Counted from the stretch's first letter, positions 17,747 to 25,879 are shown. The stretch: 64,000 nt of DNA from Photobacterium lutimaris (GCF_003025555.1 NZ_PYMH01000010.1:62001-126000), one strand, 5' to 3'. Made by a program: numbers and translations. Notes: generated by a model from the sequence alone, not told the origin.

Positions 17747-18328
17747 TTAACTCTGTCGCTTGCTGTGACGCTCACGGTTTTCCTGCTTGCGCTCAGCGCT
17801 TTTTTTCAGCATGACATAGACCGCACCGTTACCACCATGCTGGCGCAAGGCCGAGTGGAAGCACATCACATCAGATATTTGTTCAAGCCAGGTGGCCACA
17901 TAACTTTTCATCAGGGCCGGTGGGTTGGACTTCTCTCCCTTACCGTGAACAATCATCACAGTACGGATATCCATTCTTTGGCACTGGCGAAGAAAGTTGA
18001 GTACTTCATCACGCGCTTCTTTCAGGGTCTTGCGGTGTAAATCCAGTCGGGCATTGATATCGTATTTACCCAGTCGAAGCTTGCGGAATACGCCTTCTTG
18101 AACACCATCACGCTTAAATTCCAACATATCGTCAGGCTTGACCATTTTTGCGTAGTCTAAAGAAAGGTATTCAGGGTCGCTGTCAGACAAGGTCTGTGCC
18201 GCAAGACGCCTTGCGAGGTGGGCTTCGGTGACTTGGTGTTTATGGGCGACTTCGACTTTGTCTTGCTTGATAGGAGCGACATCAGCCATCATCTCTCGGA
18301 AGAGATCTAATTCATCGTTTTCAGACAT
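17747..18328 (-). CDS. smrA: Smr-domain protein SmrA (YdaL type)
   Basis: 193 residues; a stand-alone small MutS-related (Smr) domain protein with DNA-nicking endonuclease activity known for the E. coli homologue. N-terminal extension, then the Smr core: LDLHRKTLKEARDEV (the LDLHG-like element), VMIVHGKGEKSNPPALM (HGKG motif) and the final HGGNGAVYVML loop. The C-terminal KRQENRERHSKRQ-like tail matches the SmrA subgroup, not SmrB. Single gene; convergent with the exporter gene. Confidence 0.9.
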   Translation of the reverse strand: MSENDELDLFREMMADVAPIKQDKVEVAHKHQVTEAHLARRLAAQTLSDSDPEYLSLDYAKMVKPDDMLEFKRDGVQEGVFRKLRLGKYDINARLDLHRKTLKEARDEVLNFLRQCQRMDIRTVMIVHGKGEKSNPPALMKSYVATWLEQISDVMCFHSALRQHGGNGAVYVMLKKSAERKQENRERHSKRQS

Positions 18329-18523
18329 GGTGTTCGTGGGTTGAAGACATATAACTCGATTATATACCCAGCCACTGCGATACCCAAGTGGCTTCAGTTG
18401 CTATGGATTGCAATATGTTACAGGTGAGGTGATGGATGAGAAAGACGGATAGGAGAAAATAAATCCAGGGCCAAAACCGACAAGTTGGACCCTGGCGCAA
18501 GCAGATGACATTGCGAAATGGCT

Positions 18524-18664
18524 CTAGTGAGGAGAGGGTGCAGACAGTACTTTGTAAACAAAGTAACCGCCAAAAAATAGCATTAATCCCAGCGTGACAA
18601 AGATAACGATCATTGACGACAGGCCTACGGCATTGCCAAAGAGGAGATCCAACCAAAAATCCAT
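18524..18664 (-). CDS. Small DUF3149-like membrane protein
   Basis: 46-residue protein with one long hydrophobic segment, starting MDFWLDLLFGNAVGLSS and ending VYKVLSAPSPH. I place it with the DUF3149 family of short single-span proteins found in Vibrionaceae and relatives; function is unknown. The frame runs up to 18739, but an AAAGGA box lies six bases before the ATG at 18664, which fixes the start. It stands alone between smrA and the tRNA-Pro genes, and I see no obvious operon partner. Confidence 0.75.
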   Translation of the reverse strand: MDFWLDLLFGNAVGLSSMIVIFVTLGLMLFFGGYFVYKVLSAPSPH

Positions 18665-18949
18665 GTGCATTCCTTTGGACGCGGAATAATGGTCATAAGA
18701 TAAACAATGTAGCAAAAATGCTGTGATGATCTGGATCAAGGGTTTACAGGTTGTGTTAAGTTTGTGTTTGTCGCTGTGGTTGCGATCACTTTTTCGCCAG
18801 GGTTGGTAGTTCTGTGAGCAGTTGATAGTGGTTTTTTTTAAAAATGTGTTTTTCTACTTGCGTAAAATCTTTTGCTGAGTAATATAACCCACCTCAGCAA
18901 CGAAGCTGATTCAAGTAGAGAGTTTACAAGACTTTTTATTTGTACTTGT

Positions 18950-19026
<77 letters not shown>

Positions 19027-19070
19027 CTATTTAAAAATAGTGGCAATTTTATATCGCCATTATTTATCGT

Positions 19071-19147
<77 letters not shown>

Positions 19148-19191
19148 CTATTTAAAAATAGTGGCAATTTTATACCGCCATTATTTATCGT

Positions 19192-19268
<77 letters not shown>

Positions 19269-19275
19269 CTATTGA

Positions 19276-19306
19276 AAGCCTCGTCAGAAATGACGGGGCT
19301 TTTTTC
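19276..19306 (+). terminator. Terminator after the tRNA-Pro genes
   Basis: Stem AGCCTCGTCA/TGACGGGGCT (one G-T pair) with GAAA tetraloop and six Ts. Confidence 0.92.
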
Positions 19307-19341
19307 ATTTCTGGCGTACCCATATCGGTAAACAGCCTCAT

Positions 19342-19455
19342 CGGTGAATAATGCAGCTTGGTCGCGCATCTCTGGCTGTTGGGTATGGTGGAGCATTATA
19401 TTGCGATTTTGGTCGGGGGTTCCCTGTTTCCTTGTCTTGGCCTCTTCATCGACCA
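19342..19455 (+). pseudogene. tRNA-Pro-derived sequence, repeat copy 1
   Basis: 114 nt. The first 30 nt match the 5' half of the adjacent tRNA-Pro with three changes, GGTCGGGGGTTC matches the T-arm, and the end CCTCTTCA-CGACCA matches its 3' end. The anticodon arm is replaced and a foreign insert splits the T-arm, so it cannot be a working proline tRNA. The acceptor stem is still pairable with one G-T pair. Could be a decayed tRNA or a tRNA-like RNA. Confidence 0.75.
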
Positions 19456-19541
19456 CTATTGAAAGCCCCGTTAGAAAGACCGGGACGCGCAGTTGGGGCT
19501 TTTTTCATTTCTGGCGTACCCATATCGGTAAACAGCCTCAT

Positions 19542-19655
19542 CGGTGAATAATGCAGCTTGGTCGCGCATCTCTGGCTGTTGGGTATGGCGGAGCATTATA
19601 TTGCGATTTTGGTCGGGGGTTCCCTGTTTCCTTGTCTTGGCCTCTTCACCGACCA
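19542..19655 (+). pseudogene. tRNA-Pro-derived sequence, repeat copy 2
   Basis: Nearly identical to copy 1 and exactly 200 bp further on. Here the 7-bp acceptor stem is perfect (CGGTGAA/TTCACCG) and CCA is encoded. A stem AAGCCCC/GGGGCTT followed by Ts comes after each copy (19463-19505 and 19663-19704), so each unit carries its own terminator-like end. Confidence 0.75.
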
Positions 19656-19791
19656 CTATTGAAAGCCCCGTTAGAAAGACCGGGACGCGCAGTTGGGGCT
19701 TTTTGTATTTCTGGCGTACCCATATCGGTAAACAGCCTCATCGGTGAATAATGCAGCTTGGTCGCGCACCTCTGGCTGTTGGGTATAGCTT

Positions 19792-20655
19792 CTAACCGCA
19801 AGATACCTGCTCGCTTTGGCTCAGCTGTTTGATTGAAAAGCCTTGCTGTTTGAGTAGTGTTGGCAGTCCCTCTTCCCCTAGTAGGTGCATGGCACCGACC
19901 ACAATCAAGAACTTACCGCGCTGATACGCCGGATCGCCGGTTAGCTGTGTCGCCCAGTCGTGGTTGCGATCGTTGATCAGGGCTGCGTCGGTTTGGTCGG
20001 TGTACTGGCTATCTTCAAATAAGCTCACAAGTTGTTGTTGGTCACCAGCCTGCCAGGCGCTGATCAGGCAAGATAACTGCTTGGTCATCTCTTCCCACTC
20101 ATTGATCGTGGTCATCAGAAGATCTTTACCGTGATCATCGAGTTGCTCCATCAAGCGCAGTTGTTGCTCGATGCTTTCCAGCTCTAGGATAGGCATCTGC
20201 TTGGCCTGGGCGCGTTTAAGCAAGGTGATATCAATCCCTCTATCCGGACTGAGTCCGGCTTGCTCGGCCATCTTCATCTGCAGGCTGATAGCGGCCAGCC
20301 AAGGCGGCGAGGTGAGCAGTGGTGAGGACGATATGCCAGCTTGCTTAGCGGTGGCTGCAAGCGACTGTCTTTCGCTGTCTGTCAACATCTGGGCCGTTGT
20401 TGCGATTGCAGGGTTGAGCTGTGCCGAGCTAGGTTTGAGGATGTTGGCCTCAACGACGAGGGCATCGGCATTGTCCCAATGGTCAGTAAATGCTGCTGGC
20501 AAAGGGTAGAAGTTATCTTTACCGGCATGGATTGAGCCGAGGATGATAAATTGTCGGTTGGCATTTTCGGCCTGCCAAACCAGCGGCTCGGCAACAACGC
20601 TGGTAGTGATGAAAGGCAGTAGTAACGCTGTGCGGGTGAAGAGCGATTTCAGCAT
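19792..20655 (-). CDS. TraB/GumN family protein
   Basis: 287 residues, with a cleavable signal peptide (FTRTALLLPFITTSVVA, cleavage before EPLVW), so probably periplasmic. The TraB/PrgY/GumN family motifs are present: FIILGSIHAGKDNFYPLP near residue 35, with a GSIH element, a central ANIL glutamate region, and RGKFLIVVGAMHLLGEEGLPTLL near the C-terminus containing the conserved GAMH with following glycine. Related Tiki proteins are proteases using GX2H motifs; whether this one cleaves anything is unknown. Preceded by a 14-bp inverted repeat and the copA operon. Its stop abuts the tRNA-like repeats. Confidence 0.85.
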   Translation of the reverse strand: MLKSLFTRTALLLPFITTSVVAEPLVWQAENANRQFIILGSIHAGKDNFYPLPAAFTDHWDNADALVVEANILKPSSAQLNPAIATTAQMLTDSERQSLAATAKQAGISSSPLLTSPPWLAAISLQMKMAEQAGLSPDRGIDITLLKRAQAKQMPILELESIEQQLRLMEQLDDHGKDLLMTTINEWEEMTKQLSCLISAWQAGDQQQLVSLFEDSQYTDQTDAALINDRNHDWATQLTGDPAYQRGKFLIVVGAMHLLGEEGLPTLLKQQGFSIKQLSQSEQVSCG

Positions 20656-20665
20656 AGTGATCCTG

Positions 20666-20706
20666 TGAGCTGATATAACCAGTGATCTGTTTGTTATATC
20701 AGCTCA
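20666..20706 (-). promoter_or_regulatory. 14-bp perfect inverted repeat ahead of the TraB-like gene
   Basis: TGAGCTGATATAAC and its exact complement are separated by 13 bases and end 11 bases before the ATG at 20655. An AGGA Shine-Dalgarno box (20660-20663) sits between repeat and start. It may be an operator or an mRNA hairpin; there is no T-run, so it is not a standard terminator. Confidence 0.6.
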
Positions 20707-20763
20707 TGACAGGGCCGGATAGGTCTATCTCCAAGTAATTTCAAGGCACTTGGGGATATATGT

Positions 20764-20835
20764 CTACTTTTTTGGCTGGAGCCAGAACCACCAGACAATA
20801 AAGGCAATGGCGAGGATACCGATAATAGCGACCAT
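20764..20835 (-). CDS. 23-residue membrane peptide coupled to copA
   Basis: ATG begins one base after the copA stop codon, and a GGAG box lies seven bases upstream, inside the last copA codons. The peptide starts MVAIIGILAIAF, continues IVWWFWL and ends QPKK: one hydrophobic span with three tryptophans and a basic tail, which predicts a single-pass inner-membrane peptide with its C-terminus in the cytoplasm. The arrangement recalls CcoS or CopZ genes after copper ATPases, but the sequence is neither. I do not recognise it. Too short for standard gene calling, so it may be missing from annotations. Confidence 0.6.
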   Translation of the reverse strand: MVAIIGILAIAFIVWWFWLQPKK

Positions 20836-20836
20836 G

Positions 20837-23812
20837 TTAACGCTCCGTCTTTGGTTGTGAATGGGGCTGGGTAGCTTGTTTGTATTTGCTATCAGGCTTG
20901 AACAACCGTAACCGGTTGGCATTGCTGACAACCGTAATGGAAGACAAGGCCATCGCGGCTCCGGCTACGACCGGGCTGAGCAAGGCACCTGTGAACGGGA
21001 ATAGGATCCCTGCTGCCACCGGAATGCCCAGCGTGTTGTATACAAAGGCACCGAACAGGTTCTGCTTCATATTGCGGAGCGTTGCTTTAGAGAGCTGCAA
21101 TGCATCGGGTACACCATGCAGAGAGTGGCGCACCAGAGTGAGCTGGGCACTCTCGATGGCGACATCACTACCGCTGCCCATTGCGATACCGATATCGGCT
21201 TGGGCCAAGGCTGGGGCATCATTGATGCCGTCACCGACCATGGCAATTCGTTTGCCTTGCTGCTGGATTTTTTCCACTTCGCTGGCCTTGCCATCGGGCA
21301 GCACTCCGGCTATGACATGCTCGATACCGGCCTGCTTGGCGATGGCATTGGCTGTCGCTGGAATGTCACCGGTGAGCATAATGACCTCAAGGCCCATCCT
21401 CTTCATTCTTTTGATCGCAGCCACCGAGTCATGGCGGATCGGATCGCTAACGGCGAGCAAGCCAGCCAGTTGGCCGTCGACAGCCACATAAATCGGTGTC
21501 GCACCTTGCTCGCTGGCATGCAACGCGGCTTGTTGTGCCGGTAAGAGATCTATCTGGTGTAGGGCCATGAGTTTTTGGTTACCCAGCTGTACGCTATGGC
21601 CCAAGACTTCACCGCTGATGCCAAAGCCTGGTTGGGCCAGGAAGTGTTGCTGTGGCTCAAGGTTGAGCGCGTCTGCCTTCGCGGCGTTGACGATAGCGGT
21701 TGCGAGGGGATGCTCAGAGCCCTGCTCAAGACTGGCTGCCAGTGTGAGCAGTTGCCCCTTGTTAAAGCCGTTGTAGCACTCGCTGTCAACGAGCGCAGGC
21801 TTACCTTCGGTCAGGGTGCCGGTTTTATCCAGCACCACGGTATCGATATCGGCTGCAATTTGCAGCGCTTCGGCATTACGGATCAATACCCCGTATTCAG
21901 CGGCGCGGCCGACGCCCACTGTGACCGACATCGGGGTCGCAAGACCCAGCGCACAAGGGCAGGCGATGATCAGCACGGTCGTCGCGGTCACCAGCATATA
22001 GACAGATGAGGGGTCAGGCCCGAAGTAGTACCAGAGCATAGCCGTGACAATAGCGATGATCATGACTGCAGGCACGAAAATAGCGGAAATGGAGTCGGCT
22101 AGCCGTGCCAGTGCAGGCTTGCTGCTCTGCGCTTGGCGGACCAGGTCAATGATCCTTGCCAGCATAGTGTCTCGGCCTATTCTTTCCGCCGTAAACAGTA
22201 GGCTACCGTGCTGGTTGATTGTGCCTGCATGGAGGGTGTCGCCTGCTTTTTTGTTGGCCGGGATTGGTTCACCGGTCAGCATCGACTCATCAATATAGCT
22301 TTGTCCCTCAAGGATAGTGCCATCGACCGGCACCTTGGCGCCGGGATGGAGACGCAGGACCATCCCGGTATGGACATCGGCAAGGGGCACTTCCCGCTCT
22401 TCGCCATTGTCTACGATGATGGCGGTCTGCGGCTGCAAATCCATTAGCTGTTCAAGCGCTTTGGAGGTCCGGCTGCGAGCACGCGCTTCTAAGGCGTGGC
22501 CTAAGGTGATCAACCCCAAAATCATTGCCGAGGCTTCGAAATACACATGGCGGGCCTGCATCGGCAACCAGTCAGGTACCAGTACAACCAACATCGAATA
22601 GAGCCACGCAGCCCCGGTGCCAAGGGCAACCAGGGTATCCATGGTTGCACGGTGGTGCTTGAAGGCTTTCCATGCATTGGTAAAGAAGTGCTTACCGACA
22701 GTCGCAAGCAGTAATAGGGTGATAAGGCCAATGGCTCCCCAGCCTAATTGGTCTGCTTGGGAGGTTATCATCATGCTGCCGCCAAATACCCCCCACGCCA
22801 TGAGCGGGCCACCGACAGCCAACGCAATATAGGCATTCTTGATATGCTGGCGGTAAACCTGTTCGTTCTGGGTTTGCTGGCGCTGGCGACGCGTTAGTTC
22901 ATCCTCAGACAGTTCAGCTTGGTAGCCTGCATCCTCAATGGCCTGGATGATCCGGTGGCTATCTGCACGGCCGCTCACCAAGGCCGTTCTTTCGGCCAGG
23001 TTGACGCTGGTGGATATGACTCCGTCGACACTGATAATGGCCTTCTCAACCGAGCTGACACAGCTGGCACAGGTCATCCCCGATAGGATGAATTGCTGCG
23101 AGGTCACGCCATCTTGTGGTTTGCGAGTCGTGGTATGGCTGCGCTCGGGGGCCTTGCCTGACGCCTGAACAGCCACTGCATTATCCGCAAGCAATTCGCT
23201 AGCGTTTGCCTTTTCTGCCACAGGGGATGCGCCAAAACCGGCTGACTCTATCAAAGTGATGGCCGCGTCTTGATCCAGTGTTGTCTGCATACTGGCATGG
23301 GTTTTACTGACCGTAAACTCTGTTACATCAGGGTGCTGCTCAAGCAAGTTCTCCACTTTGGCGACACACTTTCCGCAGCTCAGTCCTGACAAGGACAGCT
23401 CATAGTGGCGGGAGGCTGGCTGCTCTGCTTCGGCTTGCGGCACGCTGAAGCCGAGTGATTCTATTAACTCGATTAATTGCGGCTCCGGTAGGCTACCGGT
23501 TGCGCTAAGCTCAGTTTTGCTGACATCTGCAGAAAAGATCTCGGGATGGCTGTCCAGTGCATCCTTGACCTTGCGGACACATTTGCAGCATGACAGGCCA
23601 GCGAGCGGCAGCTGATACTGATAACCAGCTTCATATCCAAGCTCGGTAATGATTGCAATTGCGGCTTCTGGGACAAATGTCCCCTGTAAGATCGCATGCT
23701 CTGTGTTGACATCAACGGACTCAATGCCCGGTAGTTCAGTGAGGGCTGATTTGATTTTATTGGCGCAGTTCATACAACGCACCTTTCTCAGCGGCAGGGT
23801 TAACTCGACCAT
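20837..23812 (-). CDS. copA: Cu(I)-exporting P1B-type ATPase CopA
   Basis: 991-residue copper efflux pump of the inner membrane. Four N-terminal heavy-metal domains are visible, with motifs CMNC (residue 13), CCKC (about 75), CGKC (about 145) and the canonical GMTCASC (about 246). E. coli CopA has two. The core has eight expected membrane segments, the actuator TGE in SMLTGEPIP, the intramembrane CPC in IACPCALGLATP, the phosphorylation motif VLDKTGTLTEGK, the SEHPLA nucleotide-domain histidine and GDGINDAPAL. Divergent from cueR and driven by a CueR-type promoter. A 23-codon ORF follows one base after its stop. Confidence 0.97.
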   Translation of the reverse strand: MVELTLPLRKVRCMNCANKIKSALTELPGIESVDVNTEHAILQGTFVPEAAIAIITELGYEAGYQYQLPLAGLSCCKCVRKVKDALDSHPEIFSADVSKTELSATGSLPEPQLIELIESLGFSVPQAEAEQPASRHYELSLSGLSCGKCVAKVENLLEQHPDVTEFTVSKTHASMQTTLDQDAAITLIESAGFGASPVAEKANASELLADNAVAVQASGKAPERSHTTTRKPQDGVTSQQFILSGMTCASCVSSVEKAIISVDGVISTSVNLAERTALVSGRADSHRIIQAIEDAGYQAELSEDELTRRQRQQTQNEQVYRQHIKNAYIALAVGGPLMAWGVFGGSMMITSQADQLGWGAIGLITLLLLATVGKHFFTNAWKAFKHHRATMDTLVALGTGAAWLYSMLVVLVPDWLPMQARHVYFEASAMILGLITLGHALEARARSRTSKALEQLMDLQPQTAIIVDNGEEREVPLADVHTGMVLRLHPGAKVPVDGTILEGQSYIDESMLTGEPIPANKKAGDTLHAGTINQHGSLLFTAERIGRDTMLARIIDLVRQAQSSKPALARLADSISAIFVPAVMIIAIVTAMLWYYFGPDPSSVYMLVTATTVLIIACPCALGLATPMSVTVGVGRAAEYGVLIRNAEALQIAADIDTVVLDKTGTLTEGKPALVDSECYNGFNKGQLLTLAASLEQGSEHPLATAIVNAAKADALNLEPQQHFLAQPGFGISGEVLGHSVQLGNQKLMALHQIDLLPAQQAALHASEQGATPIYVAVDGQLAGLLAVSDPIRHDSVAAIKRMKRMGLEVIMLTGDIPATANAIAKQAGIEHVIAGVLPDGKASEVEKIQQQGKRIAMVGDGINDAPALAQADIGIAMGSGSDVAIESAQLTLVRHSLHGVPDALQLSKATLRNMKQNLFGAFVYNTLGIPVAAGILFPFTGALLSPVVAGAAMALSSITVVSNANRLRLFKPDSKYKQATQPHSQPKTER

Positions 23813-23848
23813 ATTGAAGCCTTACTGGTGATACAGTTTTATTCACTT

Positions 23849-23888
23849 AAGCCAATCTTAAAGCTTCCATCAACTGGAAGGTCAATAC
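23849..23888 (-). promoter_or_regulatory. CueR-dependent copA promoter
   Basis: On the minus strand TTGACC (-35) and TAAGAT (-10) are separated by 19 bases, the overlong spacer that MerR-type activators need. The spacer holds the dyad CTTCCAGTTGATGGAAG, close to the E. coli copA operator. This predicts copper-activated transcription of copA. Confidence 0.9.
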
Positions 23889-23987
23889 ATTTTGAGTTTT
23901 ATCAAGAAAAGTAAAAATCAGCTTGTCACTCGCTCTAAGACCGCGAATACTAATACGCATAACCTTCCATTAACTGTCAGGTTGAGT

Positions 23988-24380
23988 ATGAATATCAGTG
24001 AAGTGGCCCAACAAACCGGACTGACCACCAAGACCATCCGCTTTTACGAAGATAAAGGCATTATTTCCCCCCCGGGCAGGGCAACCAATGGTTATCGTCA
24101 GTACAGCGCCAAACATATCGATGAGCTGCATTTGATCCGGCGCTCGCGCTTGGTGGGGTTTACCCTGGATGAAGGCCGTGAGTTATTGGCGTTCTCCCGT
24201 GATCCACAGCGGCGCAGTGCTGACGTCAAAGCCAAAGCCGAGCAAAAGCTGATCGAGATTGACCAGAAAATCAAAGAGCTGTTGGAGATGAAGCAGACTT
24301 TGGAGACGCTGACTAAGCAGTGTCCGGGAGACGAGGGGGCGAGCTGCCCAATTATTGAAGGTTTATGCCGCAACGGGTAA
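23988..24380 (+). CDS. cueR: Copper-responsive MerR-family activator CueR
   Basis: 130 residues from the ATG at 23988 (MNISEVAQQTGLTTKTIRFY), typical CueR length; the open frame further upstream is not needed. Winged HTH at residues 1-70, a dimerisation helix, then the Cu(I)-binding loop with two cysteines eight residues apart, QCPGDEGASCPI, near the C-terminus, the distance that separates CueR from Zn and Hg sensors. An AGG box sits six bases ahead. Divergent from copA. A second, less perfect operator-like dyad (ACCTTCC and TCAGGT, 23962-23982) lies just before the start. Confidence 0.95.
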   Translation: MNISEVAQQTGLTTKTIRFYEDKGIISPPGRATNGYRQYSAKHIDELHLIRRSRLVGFTLDEGRELLAFSRDPQRRSADVKAKAEQKLIEIDQKIKELLEMKQTLETLTKQCPGDEGASCPIIEGLCRNG

Positions 24381-24445
24381 GAAAATGCCAAAAGGCAGGG
24401 AGCTCCCTGCCTTGTTATTATTTATTGCGAACGGTCCCTACAGAC

Positions 24446-25300
24446 TTAGTAAAGCAGGGAGTAAAGCTGACGGCGGTATTTGCTGGCTACCGCATTGCCT
24501 TGACCAAGGGCGGCGAGGATATCCATCATGCTCTTCTTCGCTGCACCATCGGCAAAGTTTATGTCTTTGCGAAGCAACTTGATGAGCAATTCTAGGGCTT
24601 CTTCTGCGCGTTCAACCTGACTATATTGTACTGCCAGTTCAAAGGCGATATCTCGGTTGTCAGGTTCAGCGGCCAGTTCTTCTTCTAGCTGGCGGATCGC
24701 CGGAGAGTCGCTGGCTTGCTGGTGCAATTCCAGTTTCGCCATCAGGCCCTTGTACTTGGCATCTTGATCTTGCATCGGGATGGTAGCAAGCAAGGTTTCT
24801 GCCTCATCAAACTGTGAGGTGCCAAGCAGGCATTCGGCTATCGCCAAATTGATCACACTGTTTTGAGCAAACTTGGCTGCCAGTTCACGCAGTACCGGCA
24901 AGGCTTCGTTGTATTGCTGGTTATCGACTTGTTCCAAGGCTGACTTGAGGGCAAGCTCTTCCCTACTTGGCAGATGCTTGGCTAGTATCTCGGCAAGGCT
25001 TTGCTCGGTTTGCGGGCCTGCAGCGCCATCAACAGGCTGGCCATTTTTAAACACAGCGACGGTTGGTAGGCTACGTACACCAAACTGGCCTGCAACCATT
25101 GGCTGCGCTTCGCAGTTAAGGGTAGCAAGGGTGACTTGGCCTTGGTAAGACGCTGCCAGCTTTTCCAAAATTTGATTAACTTCGGCTGTTTCAGGCATAG
25201 ATGGAGCCCAAAAACTGATCACGACAGGGGTTTGCATCGATTGCTCGATCACCTGTTGAAGATTTTGTTCATTCAGTTCGATGGCTAGTTGGTCATACAT
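24446..25300 (-). CDS. cnoX: Chaperedoxin CnoX (YbbN), thioredoxin-TPR fusion
   Basis: 284 residues, the same length as E. coli CnoX. An N-terminal thioredoxin fold (residues 1-110, with VVISFWAP, then the cis-proline loop SLPTVAVFKNG) is followed by TPR-like helices to the C-terminus. The usual active-site CxxC is APSMPET here, with no cysteine, so it cannot do thiol-disulphide exchange at that site. CnoX of E. coli holds unfolding proteins under hypochlorite stress and passes them to GroEL. The gene is next to ybbO-tesA-ybbAP, as in E. coli, but alone on its transcript as far as I can see. Confidence 0.92.
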   Translation of the reverse strand: MYDQLAIELNEQNLQQVIEQSMQTPVVISFWAPSMPETAEVNQILEKLAASYQGQVTLATLNCEAQPMVAGQFGVRSLPTVAVFKNGQPVDGAAGPQTEQSLAEILAKHLPSREELALKSALEQVDNQQYNEALPVLRELAAKFAQNSVINLAIAECLLGTSQFDEAETLLATIPMQDQDAKYKGLMAKLELHQQASDSPAIRQLEEELAAEPDNRDIAFELAVQYSQVERAEEALELLIKLLRKDINFADGAAKKSMMDILAALGQGNAVASKYRRQLYSLLY

Positions 25301-25484
25301 GGGTTTATCTTCACTCCCTGGACTTCTGAAAAAGCGCGTAGGCCATAAATTTCTTCGTTGAACTAGTTATGGGGGGGAAGACGTGAATTTTCAAGGTGGA
25401 GCCGTGAGATGGAACGGGCTGGGGCACAATTAACGTGGGTGGAGCTTGAGATCGTGAGCCTGAGGCCAATGAAACAGGATCAAA

Positions 25485-25516
25485 TAAAAATGGAGAGCCT
25501 CGCTCTCCATTTTTAT
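25485..25516. terminator. Bidirectional-looking terminator
   Basis: AAAAATGGAGAGC and its exact complement around the loop CTC. On the minus strand the stem is followed by TTTATT and directly follows the 22-codon ORF, which it would terminate. On the plus strand no gene points at it. Confidence 0.85.
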
Positions 25517-25581
25517 TGAAACGTTAACAGCAATGCGAGTGTCACACACACACAAAGGATATTTATTTGGCGTAATGTCAT
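25513..25581 (-). CDS. 22-residue hydrophobic peptide ORF
   Basis: ATG with a GAAAGG box nine bases ahead; the peptide begins MTLRQINILCVCV, continues with a leucine-rich hydrophobic run and ends TFQ, with the stop overlapping the terminator stem. Arginine then a 14-residue hydrophobic core suggests a membrane peptide or a toxin-sized product. The alternative is a small regulatory RNA (about 25485-25660 on the minus strand) in which the ORF is incidental. I do not recognise the sequence. No neighbour suggests a role. Confidence 0.45.
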   Translation of the reverse strand: MTLRQINILCVCVTLALLLTFQ

Positions 25582-25879
25582 CGTCACACCTTTCTTCTTT
25601 ATCTGTATCGGAACGGTTACTAGGGAAGTTGAAGGCCTGTAGGGAGTAACCTTCAATTTACATGATAATGTTAACCGCACTGTGTGACACAAATATTACA
25701 TTTCTTGCTTTTATTGGCGGAAATCTTACTTCCGCCGGGCTATTCAGTGTTTTCTAAGGTTTGAATTTCCCCAGTGGTGCTTTTTTGATCTCAGTTAGTT
25801 GTAAGTCGCTAAGTATATTGTGTGTTTATTGAACCTCATTATTCAGCGCCATCGTTGGGCTGTAGGGGGATTCAGTGTA
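25582..25879. other. Intergenic region with nested inverted repeats
   Basis: Contains GGTTACT (25615-25621) paired with AGTAACC (25645-25651), and TTGAAGG (25629-25635) paired with CCTTCAA (25650-25656), plus two TAGGGA copies. These sit upstream of the 22-codon ORF on the minus strand and could be operator or leader structure. A TTGTGT/TATCAT pair near 25665-25695 is a weak promoter candidate. Nothing gene-like appears between 25700 and 25879. Confidence 0.4.

Larger units (their letters stand above)
19307..19786 (+). repeat. 200-bp tandem repeats downstream of tRNA-Pro genes
   Basis: Two full units and a third truncated one (19742-19786) at exact 200-bp spacing. Each unit holds a tRNA-Pro-like segment, a terminator-like hairpin and a shared 40-bp linker (TTCTGGCGTACCC and AACAGCCTCA within it). 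The linker also follows the genuine third tRNA, so the array grew out of the tRNA locus. The third unit stops six bases before the traB-like gene's stop codon. ORFs of about 66 codons in the units are repeats of one another in several frames and look fortuitous. Confidence 0.9.

Noticed and set aside
18360..18656. 98-codon minus-strand ORF overlapping the DUF3149 gene
   Set aside because: Out of frame with the well-supported 46-codon gene and without ribosome site.
25540..25555. CA dinucleotide run as a possible phase-variable tract
   Set aside because: Only about five units; too short to expect slippage.
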